A DNA stretch of 8,815 bases, taken from positions 1 to 8,815 of the forward strand of contig JAJYPT010000069.1 of assembly GCA_021795135.1 (NCBI GenBank), given 5' to 3'. Of the stretch, positions 1-6,350 are shown one piece after another. Every line of letters starts with the position of its first letter. Position 1 is the first letter of the stretch. Position numbers and translations under genes: made by a program. Source of the DNA: Actinomycetes bacterium (GTDB taxonomy: Bacteria; Actinomycetota; Acidimicrobiia; Acidimicrobiales; JAJYPT01). A model generated the notes under the pieces. It was not told the DNA's origin, searched no databases, and saw only the letters and a list, made by a program, of their open reading frames with translations.

Positions 1-989
1 TGGTGTCCATTAGAATTTAGTTGCTCTATAGCGCTTTGAGCTTTACTAGCATCTAAGGCAATCAATAGCCCTCCAGAGGTTTGGGCATCAGCTAGAAGAA
101 GTTGAGACAAAGAATCTGTATTATTTGTCTCAATAGAATTTTTTACCCAAGCAAGATTGCGCTTTGACCCACTTGGTATAAAGCCTTGATTAGCTAGTTG
201 TCCAACTCCTTGTAGCATTGGAATATCAGTTACTTCTAATTCAGCATCTACCCCAGAAGCCTCCACCATTTTTTTCAAATGTCCCAATAATCCAAATCCA
301 GTTACATCTGTGGCTGCTTTGGCTCCTGCTTGGATACCAACTTTAGCCGCTTGATCATTTAGCTTAGTCATAGATTCAATAGCTTTATTTACAACCTCAG
401 CTGGAGGATTACCTTTTTTAATAGCAGTTGCTATAACCCCTATTCCCAGTGGCTTAGTTAAAATTAAAACATCATCTTCAACTAATGAATTATTTTTTAG
501 TATTGCATTAGGATTTACCTCTCCTACCACAACTAGACCAAACTTAGGTTCAGGGTCTTCTATGGTGTGTCCACCTATGGTAATCCAGCCTCCAGCCAAT
601 CCTGCGGTTGCTGCTCCTGTTAGGACTTGAGACATCATTTCTAAGGGAAGCTCATCAGTATTCCAGCCTATTATATTTAAAGCGAAAATAGGCTTGCCCC
701 CCATTGCATAAATATCACTGGCTGCATTAGTTGCTGCAATTTGTCCCCAAACAAAAGGGTCATCTACAATAGGGGTTATAAAATCAACTGTAACGACTAA
801 AGAGCGCGATTCACTAAGGCGCCATATTGCAGCGTCATCGCCAGTTTCAGCTCCTACCAAAAGGTCAGGATGGTTTGGAATTTTTAAATGGCTCAGAACC
901 TGATCCAGCTCGCTTGGAGCGAGTTTACATGCTCAACCAGATCCGTGACTAAACTCAGTTAATCTTTTGTGATTTTTGGAATAACTCAT
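1..989 (-). CDS. selD: Selenophosphate synthetase (selenide, water dikinase), selenocysteine-containing; C-terminus off the left edge
   Basis: SelD makes selenophosphate from selenide and ATP, the selenium donor for selenocysteine (Sec) and selenouridine synthesis; it is cytosolic. Translation from ATG at 989 gives 329 codons. Residues 9-22 read RLTEFSHGSG-[TGA]-ACK, matching the E. coli catalytic motif SHGAGCGCK, with TGA at the nucleophile position (residue 19) and the conserved Lys at 22. Further hallmarks are GDDAA (50-54), TVDFITPIVDDPF, ATNAASDIYAMGGKP, GGHTIEDPEP, LTKPLGIGV, DVTGFGLLGH and QTSGGLL. E. coli SelD is 347 residues, so about 20 C-terminal residues are missing. The frame is open on both sides of the TGA and conserved throughout, so I read TGA as Sec, not as a stop or frameshift. 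There is no Shine-Dalgarno; a -10-like TACAAT lies 6 bases before the ATG. It is last in view of a minus-strand gene set, 47 bases after the FAH-family gene. Confidence 0.95.
909..923 (-). promoter_or_regulatory. Candidate bacterial SECIS hairpin in selD
   Basis: On the minus strand, CTCGCT-CCA-AGCGAG forms a perfect 6-bp stem with a 3-base loop (or 5 bp with loop TCCAA). It starts 9 bases after the TGA, and the loop lies 16-18 bases after it, close to the geometry of the E. coli fdhF SECIS. A lower stem, GATCTGG (943-937) with CTGGATC (908-902), could pair with two G-U wobbles, leaving the TGA in a 13-base bulge. The loop lacks the early G common in bacterial SECIS elements, so SelB recognition is inferred from position and pairing only. 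Confidence 0.65.
933..935 (-). other. In-frame TGA read as selenocysteine (Sec19 of SelD)
   Basis: This TGA occupies codon 19 of selD, where SelD enzymes carry either Cys or Sec. The SHGSG just before it and ACKL just after it are both in frame and conserved, so translation must pass through. Other genes in the window end in TAA or TAG and encode Trp with TGG, so genome-wide TGA reassignment is neither needed nor indicated. Confidence 0.92.
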
Positions 990-995
990 TAGCTT

Positions 996-1001
996 ATTGT
1001 A
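996..1001 (-). promoter_or_regulatory. -10 element for a leaderless selD transcript
   Basis: TACAAT (5 of 6 to TATAAT) sits exactly 6 bases before the selD ATG, and no Shine-Dalgarno is present. Transcription starting about 6-7 bases downstream would begin at the A of the ATG, the leaderless arrangement common in Actinobacteria. No convincing -35 is visible. Confidence 0.45.
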
Positions 1002-1010
1002 TCTACTAAA

Positions 1011-1034
1011 GCCAAGTTTTATTTAAGCCTTGGC
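1011..1034 (-). terminator. Possible weak terminator between the FAH-family gene and selD
   Basis: GCCAAG and CTTGGC form a perfect 6-bp stem with a 12-base loop. It begins two bases after the FAH-family stop codon and is followed on the minus strand by TTTAG. The short T-run makes it weak; it may only partly separate selD from the upstream genes. Confidence 0.35.
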
Positions 1035-1036
1035 AA

Positions 1037-1855
1037 CTATTCAGAAGCTACAATTGGATTTACCAACTCACCTATTCCTTCTACCCAAGATCTCAAGACC
1101 TGTCCGGGTTGTAGATACATTGGAGGCTGTCTCCAATGACCAACTCCTCCTGGGGTTCCTGTAGAAATTAAATCTCCTGGGTTTAGACGTATGAAACTAC
1201 TTATATAAGAAACCAATTCTCCAGGAGAAAAGATTAGATCCAAAGTATTGCCTCGTTGAACTTCTAAGTCATCTACATAACATCTAAGTTCAAGTCCTTG
1301 TTGATAATTTAAATCTTCTTTAGTAACTAAAGGCCCCAATGGACTACAAGAATCAAAAGTCTTGCCTTGTAAAAATTGCCCCGTTCTAAATTGCCAGTCG
1401 CGAGCTGAAATGTCATTCATAACACTAAATCCAGCTATGTAGTCATCTGCCTCATCCATAGATATGTGGCGGCCACCTTTTCCAATAACTATTACCAATT
1501 CAACTTCCCAATCCATTTTTTGAGAAATTTTAGGAAGTACTAAATTATCATAAGACCCAATTAGTGAATCTGAAAATTTCGCAAACAAGGTGGGATATTT
1601 TGGCCAAGGCAGACCTTGTTCAATTACATGGGAACCATAGTTGTGGCCAACGCAAATAATTTTAGAAGGATTTAAAATACTAGGGGCTATATCTAAAGAA
1701 TCCAAAGAATGAACAGGTCCCTCACTTTGGGCTTGTATAGTCCAGTCATCATTTAGCAAAGCACCTATATCTTTATAGCCCAGTTCTACAACCTCATCTC
1801 CTTGAACTCGTCCTGCTTTTGTATCTAGGCCTTGTCTAAAAGTAATAAGTTTCAA
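1037..1855 (-). CDS. Fumarylacetoacetate hydrolase (FAH) family protein
   Basis: The 272-residue protein belongs to the FAH superfamily: cytosolic, divalent-metal-dependent enzymes that hydrolyse, hydrate, isomerise or decarboxylate acylpyruvate-type or 2-keto-enoic acids. Visible family motifs are CVGHNY (68-73), the metal-ligand pair E117/E119 in DWEVELV with D148 in MNDISARDWQ, QGKTFD (163-168) with S/P-LGP after it, and STGTPGGVG (231-239). Length is normal for single-domain FAHD1/HpcE-like members. The start codon is TTG, four bases after the SDR stop; the N-terminus MKLITF is where relatives begin, and the close spacing suggests translational coupling. The exact substrate cannot be read from sequence: acylpyruvase/oxaloacetate decarboxylase or aromatic meta-cleavage roles are all possible, and no catabolic partners are nearby. 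Confidence 0.9.
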   Translation of the reverse strand: MKLITFRQGLDTKAGRVQGDEVVELGYKDIGALLNDDWTIQAQSEGPVHSLDSLDIAPSILNPSKIICVGHNYGSHVIEQGLPWPKYPTLFAKFSDSLIGSYDNLVLPKISQKMDWEVELVIVIGKGGRHISMDEADDYIAGFSVMNDISARDWQFRTGQFLQGKTFDSCSPLGPLVTKEDLNYQQGLELRCYVDDLEVQRGNTLDLIFSPGELVSYISSFIRLNPGDLISTGTPGGVGHWRQPPMYLQPGQVLRSWVEGIGELVNPIVASE

Positions 1856-1859
1856 AATA

Positions 1860-2609
1860 TTAATCTTTATTTTGTTCTGGTAGTCTAACTACAACAGATT
1901 CAAGGCGATAAGAAGAATCAAATGCAATAGCTAAAAATTGTTCGGCTATAAAATCTATTGTGTTGAATCGATTTTTAGCTTTTATATCTAAAAATTTACC
2001 AACCATTGGAAATTGTTCAGGAGAACAACTTCTAAGAATAGCTTGCATATCAGTATCTACTACCCCAGGAGCAATTGCATAAGCTCTTAGTTTTGTTTTA
2101 GATTCTTCTAAAGCTACACTTTCTGTTATCCGATTCACAGCTGCTTTGCTAGCACTATAGCTAGACCAAGACTCATATCCCCCATTGGCAGCACCTGAAG
2201 ATATATTTATCAAAACACCTTCTTCTTGGTCTTGTCTTTTCCGAAGGTGGTTTACAAAAGCTTTAGTTCCATTAAAAGTACCGATAACATTGACTTGTAA
2301 AGCCCGAGAAAATTCTTCTACATCCAAGTCCCGAACCGGCCCTATTGGAGCCAAAGTTCCAGCATTGTTAATCCAAAGATCGATTTTGCCAAAAGCATCC
2401 ACGACACTTTGGGCAAAAGCTTGCATAGCTGTGGCATCTACAACATCAAAGGTTTTAGATACTACTTTAGTTTTTACCTCAACTGGGCTAGATCTAGCAC
2501 AAAGACCTAGAGAAATATTTTTATCAGAATATATTTTGGCCAATCCTGCACCAATTCCTCTGCTTGCTCCAGTGATAACTATTACTTTTTTTGAAAGATC
2601 ATCTAACAA
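1860..2609 (-). CDS. Short-chain dehydrogenase/reductase (SDR), benzil/sepiapterin-reductase-like
   Basis: This is a classical SDR, an NAD(P)-dependent oxidoreductase with a Rossmann fold, predicted cytosolic. With a TTG start at 2609 it has 249 residues: TGASRGIG (13-20, dinucleotide binding), NNAG (81-84), catalytic Ser in NISSG (137/138), YSASK with Tyr151 and Lys155, and APGVVDTDMQ after the active site, which resembles benzil/sepiapterin reductases. An in-frame TTG at 2636 would add 9 residues but has no ribosome binding site. The TTG at 2609 follows GGAGGA and gives a usual N-terminus for the family, so I prefer it. It lies 33 bases after the binding-protein gene and 4 bases before the FAH-family gene, suggesting co-transcription. 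The physiological substrate is unknown. Confidence 0.9.
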   Translation of the reverse strand: MLDDLSKKVIVITGASRGIGAGLAKIYSDKNISLGLCARSSPVEVKTKVVSKTFDVVDATAMQAFAQSVVDAFGKIDLWINNAGTLAPIGPVRDLDVEEFSRALQVNVIGTFNGTKAFVNHLRKRQDQEEGVLINISSGAANGGYESWSSYSASKAAVNRITESVALEESKTKLRAYAIAPGVVDTDMQAILRSCSPEQFPMVGKFLDIKAKNRFNTIDFIAEQFLAIAFDSSYRLESVVVRLPEQNKD

Positions 2610-2613
2610 AAGT

Positions 2614-2619
2614 TCCTCC
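2614..2619 (-). promoter_or_regulatory. Ribosome binding site deciding the SDR start
   Basis: GGAGGA on the minus strand lies 4 bases before TTG 2609-2607. The longer alternative at 2636 has only AT-rich sequence upstream. This site therefore supports the shorter 249-residue protein. Confidence 0.6.
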
Positions 2620-2642
2620 AAAGTCAAAAATCCCAAATTTTA

Positions 2643-3503
2643 TTATTTAGCTGGACCAAACCCATATTTAGTATAAATGTCTTGAGCTGTAGAACTTAGC
2701 ATAAATTCCATGAATTGAGATCCTAGTTGAAAATGACTGCTATTGGTCAGTTGTCCAATCCCATAGTGTCCTATTTGATTATGCTTTTGGTCAATTGGTA
2801 TTTTTTCAAAATTTTTTCCTTGACCTATAAGATAAGTTGCTTCAGTAGACCAAACAAAAGCAATATCGATCTTTTCTTTTTCTAGCCACCTAGGACTTTG
2901 CCTGTGGTGAATCTGAGTAAAAAAAGATTCTCCTTTTTCCATTTTTTCTTTAGCTATTTGATCTTTGAAGCTTTTGCCTCCAAAGCTTTCAAGAGCATCT
3001 AATACAAGTTGGCCTATCCCTTCGGTGGCAGGATTTGGAATCGCTATATTTATATTTGGCCTAGCTAGGTCTTCTAAGGTATTTATTTGTTTCGGATTAG
3101 ATTTTTTGACTATCATAGATAAGTCATTGGTGGCGTATTTTACAAAAGAGCTAATTAGATTTTTGTCTTTTAACTTTTCCAATTGCTTGGGAGATGCAGC
3201 AATTAAATCTGGGGTAACAGAAATGATAAGTTCGCCCATTTTCAAACGAGTTTTTTCCAACTGATTAACTAATACTCCAGGAGGAAGGGTTTCATAAAAA
3301 ACTTCACTAATTCCAACTTGAGATTTAAAAGCAGATATCAAATCTGGCATTACCATATATTGGTTGCCATTCATAAAAAGATTCAACTCTGACCTATAAG
3401 GATCTCCACACAAATCAGCTGAATAATCAAAATAAGGTATAGCGAAATATTCTATATCAGCACAGCTTTGAGATAAAGATGGGGAAGTTTTTGAAAAAGT
3501 CAT
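2643..3503 (-). CDS. ModA-like type II periplasmic-binding-fold protein without a signal peptide
   Basis: The 286-residue protein looks like a type II periplasmic-binding-fold protein of the molybdate/oxyanion (ModA-like) group. Evidence includes LNLFMNGNQYMVMPDLISAF (40-59), FYETLPPG (69-76), DLARPNINIAIPNPATEGIG (145-164, resembling the ModA hinge segment), IHHRQSP (198-204) and the C-terminal AQDIYTKYGFGP. Family members normally bind a ligand outside the membrane for an ABC importer, but residues 1-30 have no hydrophobic core or lipobox, and TAG immediately precedes the ATG in frame, so the protein cannot be extended. No ABC permease or ATPase is nearby. It may be a cytoplasmic ligand-binding or sensor protein. 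It heads the minus-strand gene set ending in selD. The ligand is uncertain. Confidence 0.75.
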   Translation of the reverse strand: MTFSKTSPSLSQSCADIEYFAIPYFDYSADLCGDPYRSELNLFMNGNQYMVMPDLISAFKSQVGISEVFYETLPPGVLVNQLEKTRLKMGELIISVTPDLIAASPKQLEKLKDKNLISSFVKYATNDLSMIVKKSNPKQINTLEDLARPNINIAIPNPATEGIGQLVLDALESFGGKSFKDQIAKEKMEKGESFFTQIHHRQSPRWLEKEKIDIAFVWSTEATYLIGQGKNFEKIPIDQKHNQIGHYGIGQLTNSSHFQLGSQFMEFMLSSTAQDIYTKYGFGPAK

Positions 3504-3509
3504 CTAGGA

Positions 3510-3515
3510 AATATA
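3510..3515 (-). promoter_or_regulatory. -10 element for a leaderless transcript of the binding-protein gene
   Basis: TATATT (5 of 6 to TATAAT) lies 6 bases before the ATG at 3503, with no Shine-Dalgarno between. The spacing is the same as for selD. The overlapping GGGTAT at 3513-3518 resembles a stress-sigma -10 box, but no GTTT sits at the right distance. Confidence 0.4.
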
Positions 3516-3603
3516 CCCAAAACAAAAAATAACCATTCTTTGAGCTGATTAAATAGTAATAGATCTAAATAGAGTTTTACATTTTAAACTAACGGAGGCA
3601 ATT

Positions 3604-3999
3604 ATGGACTATGCAAAAAGTATCCAAATAGATCTAGATTACCAAGAAGCAGTTGCCCAGGTAAAAGCTGCTTTCAAGGAACAGGGATTTGGCACTTTGA
3701 CAGAAATAGACATGAAAGCAACCTTAAAAGAAAAAATAGGTGCTGAAATCGAAGATTATGTAATCTTAGGCACTTGCAATCCAGATTTAGCTAATCGAGC
3801 TTTAGCAGCAGAAAAAAATATAGGTCTCCTGTTACCTTGTAGTGTTATAGTTCGTAGGGAGGGATCTTTTACTACTGTTACAGCTTTAGATCCTCAAATT
3901 ATTGCCTCTGTTCCAAACAATCCTAGTTTAGAACCTATTGCCCAAGAGGCTGGCACAAGAATACAAGCAGCTTTAGATAAAATCAATTCTACATACTAA
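3604..3999 (+). CDS. DUF302 domain protein
   Basis: The 131-residue protein is one DUF302 domain, a family of unknown function with a compact alpha/beta fold. Diagnostic stretches are FGTLTEIDMKATLKEKIG (29-46), YVILGTCNPDLANRAL (53-68) and GLLLPCSVIV (74-83), followed by TVTALDP. No signal peptide or membrane segment is seen, so it is probably cytosolic. ATG follows CGGAGG with good spacing, which fixes the start. It is transcribed away from the binding-protein gene across a 100-base AT-rich gap; a weak TTGAGC (3540) with TCTAAA (3564) could be its promoter but is unconvincing. Its link to either neighbour is unknown. Confidence 0.9.
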   Translation: MDYAKSIQIDLDYQEAVAQVKAAFKEQGFGTLTEIDMKATLKEKIGAEIEDYVILGTCNPDLANRALAAEKNIGLLLPCSVIVRREGSFTTVTALDPQIIASVPNNPSLEPIAQEAGTRIQAALDKINSTY

Positions 4000-4010
4000 G
4001 GCTTATTTTC

Positions 4011-4054
4011 CTAAACTGATTTAGCTTTGTCAGAATAGCTAATATTTAGCTTTT
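4011..4054 (+). terminator. Pair of small AT-rich hairpins after the DUF302 gene
   Basis: CTAAA-CTGA-TTTAG (4011-4024) and AGCTAA-TAT-TTAGCT (4037-4051, followed by TTT) are two short perfect inverted repeats in the 96-base gap before glgX. The second could be a weak intrinsic terminator. Both are AT-rich enough to arise by chance. Confidence 0.3.
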
Positions 4055-4095
4055 AATGTAACAACTAAAATAATCAATAATAAGTAGGTTTTTTA

Positions 4096-6204
4096 ATGCA
4101 ATTATGGCCCGGAGAACCCTTTCCACTAGGAGCAACCTGGGACGGCAATGGAACAAATTTTTCACTCTTTTCCGAACGAGCAGAAGGAGTTGAATTATGT
4201 TTATTTGATTCTTTTGGAAACGAAGAAAGAATTGCCCTCACAGAACAAACAATTTTTTGCTGGCATGGATACCTTCCAGGTATCCAACCTGGTCAGCGTT
4301 ATGGATTTAGGGTAAAAGGACCGTATGCTCCTGAAAGTGGACTAAGATTTAATCCCAATAAATTACTTATAGACCCCTATGCTAAAGCAATAGATGGAAA
4401 AGTCGTTTGGGATAAATCAGTATATAGCTATGAGCTAGACCAACCAGATCAAGATCTAGTTATCAATAACTTAGATAGCGCTTCATATGTTCCAAAATCA
4501 ATAGTAGTAGATCCTAGCTTTGACTGGGAAGGAGACAGATTACTAAAGACTCCTTTACACAATTCAATGATCTATGAAGCCCATGTAAAAGGCTTAACTA
4601 AGCTACATCCTAGTATCCCAAAAGAAAAAAGGGGAACTTTTTTAGGACTTGCATCTCCTGAAGTAATTGAATATTTATTACTCTTGGGAGTAACAGCAAT
4701 AGAGCTTTTACCAATACATCATTTCATCAGTGATCATTTCCTAGAAGAAAAAGGTTTAACTAACTACTGGGGTTATAACTCTATAGGATTTTTTGCCCCC
4801 CATAGTGCTTATAGCTCTTCTGGAGTCCTTGGCTCTCAAGTAACAGAATTCAAACAAATGGTAAAAACTTTTCATCAAGCTGGCATTGAAGTTATCTTAG
4901 ATGTTGTTTATAACCATACTGCTGAAGGAAACCATCTAGGACCTACTATTTCCATGAAGGGAATAGATAATGTTTCCTACTATCGCCTAACTGATGATCC
5001 TCGTTACTATATGGATTACACCGGTACTGGCAATAGCATGAACATGCGCCATCCCAATGTTTTACAGCTTTTGATGGACAGTCTTAGATATTGGATAACT
5101 GAATGTCATGTAGATGGTTTCAGATTTGATCTTGCAGCTACTTTGGCAAGAGAATTACACGATGTAGATAGGCTTTCTGCTTTTTTTGATGCAATTCATC
5201 AAGATCCTATAGTAAGCCAAGTAAAGCTTATAGCCGAGCCTTGGGATATAGGAGAAGGCGGATATCAAGTAGGAAATTTCCCGGTTCTTTGGTCTGAATG
5301 GAATGGTAAATATAGAGATAGCGTAAGAGATTTTTGGCGAGGTAGTGGAAATAATTTAGGCGAATTAGGATACCGTCTTAGTGGATCTTCTGATTTGTAT
5401 CAACACGATGGAAGAAGACCTTATGCAAGTATTAATTTCATTACTGCTCATGATGGATACACCTTATATGATTTAGTCTCTTATGAACAAAAACACAATG
5501 AAGCAAATGGGGAAGACAACCGGGACGGAAATAACAACGAACGAAGTTGTAATTACGGAATAGAAGGTCCAACAGATGATCCTGAAATAAATGAGCTTAG
5601 AATGCGCCAAATTCGTAATTTTTTAGTTACTTTATTTTTCTCTCAAGGGGTTCCTATGTTGCTTGGAGGAGATGAGGTTGGACGCAGCCAAGGTGGCAAT
5701 AATAATGCCTATTGTCAAGATAATGAAATTTCTTGGTTTGATTGGCACCTTATAAATAAAAACTTTGAGCTTTTAGCCTTTACTAGAAAAATTATGGAAA
5801 TCAGGAAAGAACATCCTGTATTTAGACAAAGAAAATGGTTTCAAGGTAGATCGATTTGGGGCTCTCCTGTTGGAGATTTGTCTTGGTTTAATCATGAAGG
5901 CAAACAAATGAGCGAAGATAATTGGCAAGATGGCTCATTGAATTTTTTAGGTTTTTTCCTAAATGGAAATGAGATCAACTCCCCTGGACCCCATGGGGAA
6001 CGCATAGTAGATAACTCATTTTTAATTCTATTAAATGCCCAAAAAGAAACAATAAATTTTCCTTTACCTGGAAAAACCTATCCCAATAAATGGAAATTAT
6101 TAGTTGATACCTCTGAGCCTAATCTTGTAGAAGGAAAATTATGGTATCAAGCTAACCAAAATATTCAAGTACTAGGAAATAGTTCTGTTGTTTTATCTAC
6201 TTAG
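4096..6204 (+). CDS. glgX: Glycogen debranching enzyme (GH13 isoamylase type)
   Basis: GlgX hydrolyses alpha-1,6 branch linkages of glycogen already trimmed by glycogen phosphorylase; it is cytosolic. At 702 residues it is full length for GlgX/TreX. The N-terminal CBM48-like module (about 5-100) contains PFPLGATWDGNGTNFSLFS and GYLPGIQPGQRYGFRVKGPY. The catalytic barrel has all four GH13 regions: DVVYNHT (269-275), GFRFDLAA with nucleophile D345, IAEPWD with acid/base E381, and FITAHDG with transition-state stabiliser D453. The HNEANGEDNRDGNNNE segment (467-482) is typical of GlgX/TreX. The C-terminal beta domain begins near 600. ATG follows AAGTAGG by 7 bases. No other glycogen genes are in the window; it appears to be a single-gene unit between the DUF302 gene and the stress operon. 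No key residue is missing. Confidence 0.96.
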   Translation: MQLWPGEPFPLGATWDGNGTNFSLFSERAEGVELCLFDSFGNEERIALTEQTIFCWHGYLPGIQPGQRYGFRVKGPYAPESGLRFNPNKLLIDPYAKAIDGKVVWDKSVYSYELDQPDQDLVINNLDSASYVPKSIVVDPSFDWEGDRLLKTPLHNSMIYEAHVKGLTKLHPSIPKEKRGTFLGLASPEVIEYLLLLGVTAIELLPIHHFISDHFLEEKGLTNYWGYNSIGFFAPHSAYSSSGVLGSQVTEFKQMVKTFHQAGIEVILDVVYNHTAEGNHLGPTISMKGIDNVSYYRLTDDPRYYMDYTGTGNSMNMRHPNVLQLLMDSLRYWITECHVDGFRFDLAATLARELHDVDRLSAFFDAIHQDPIVSQVKLIAEPWDIGEGGYQVGNFPVLWSEWNGKYRDSVRDFWRGSGNNLGELGYRLSGSSDLYQHDGRRPYASINFITAHDGYTLYDLVSYEQKHNEANGEDNRDGNNNERSCNYGIEGPTDDPEINELRMRQIRNFLVTLFFSQGVPMLLGGDEVGRSQGGNNNAYCQDNEISWFDWHLINKNFELLAFTRKIMEIRKEHPVFRQRKWFQGRSIWGSPVGDLSWFNHEGKQMSEDNWQDGSLNFLGFFLNGNEINSPGPHGERIVDNSFLILLNAQKETINFPLPGKTYPNKWKLLVDTSEPNLVEGKLWYQANQNIQVLGNSSVVLST

Positions 6205-6230
6205 TTATCTTTTGACTAAGTAGATAAAAC
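6190..6230 (+). terminator. Perfect 15-bp inverted repeat at the glgX 3' end
   Basis: GTTTTATCTACTTAG (6190-6204) is exactly complementary to CTAAGTAGATAAAAC (6216-6230), with an 11-base loop. The left arm includes the last codons and the TAG stop of glgX. The stem is AT-rich and no T-run follows on either strand, so it is not a textbook intrinsic terminator. Actinobacterial terminators often lack T-runs, and the position fits termination or 3'-end protection. Confidence 0.7.
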
Positions 6231-6274
6231 CCTTAAAATAGCTTAAACTATTTAACCCTTAATAAATAATTTAG

Positions 6275-6299
6275 GTTTGTCCTTAAATACTTAGGGTAG
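6275..6299 (+). promoter_or_regulatory. Candidate SigB/SigF-type general stress promoter
   Basis: GTTT (6275-6278), 15 bases, then GGGTAG (6294-6299) matches the GTTT-N14-17-GGGTAT consensus of SigB/SigF-family sigma factors at all but the last base. S. aureus asp23 is a classic SigB-dependent gene, which makes this placement before an asp23 operon meaningful. Transcription would start near 6306, giving a leader of about 45 bases. A TATAAT at 6320-6325 also exists, but no -35 lies at the right distance. Confidence 0.55.
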
Positions 6300-6342
6300 T
6301 AATGAGATGTCGTTGTAATTATAATCTCACTACTATCCTAAG
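6290..6342 (+). repeat. 53-bp near-perfect inverted repeat spanning promoter and RBS of the stress operon
   Basis: CTTAGGGTAGTAATGAGAT (6290-6308) and ATCTCACTACTATCCTAAG (6324-6342) are complementary at 17 of 19 positions, with a 15-base spacer. As RNA, one mismatch becomes a G-U pair. The left arm contains the GGGTAG box and the right arm ends in the Shine-Dalgarno GGAGG (6342-6346). It may be an operator for a dimeric repressor or, from a more upstream start, an RNA hairpin next to the RBS. Confidence 0.7.
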
Positions 6343-6350
6343 GAGGAATT

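Noticed and set aside
933..935. TGA in selD as a frameshift, pseudogene or reassigned TGA code
   Set aside because: The frame and conservation continue unbroken on both sides, the codon sits exactly at the Cys/Sec site, and no other gene here uses TGA as sense.
2185..2676. 163-codon plus-strand open frame opposite the SDR gene
   Set aside because: It is antisense to a well-supported SDR, has no recognisable domain or RBS, and its composition is that of a shadow frame.
2965..3264. 99-codon plus-strand open frame opposite the binding-protein gene
   Set aside because: Antisense shadow without domain, RBS or promoter; the minus-strand protein has clear family motifs.
3504..3536. Short in-frame ATG frame (MVIFCFGYIS then TAG) before the binding-protein gene, as a broken signal peptide or readthrough product
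   Set aside because: Only ten residues, no basic N-region, no cleavage site after the stop, and no RBS; the leaderless start at 3503 explains the region better.
3558..3636. AATAGATCTA repeated at 3558 and 3627
   Set aside because: A short AT-rich word around GATC; one copy is inside the DUF302 gene and similar words recur elsewhere by chance.
6236..6253. AAATAG/CTATTT small inverted repeat before the stress promoter
   Set aside because: Six-bp AT-rich stem, expected by chance in such sequence; the stronger hairpin at 6190-6230 already explains the glgX end.
6320..6325. TATAAT as a housekeeping promoter for the Asp23 operon
   Set aside because: No acceptable -35 at 16-18 bases upstream, and the hexamer falls at the spacer/right-arm boundary of the inverted repeat; the stress-type match is better supported.
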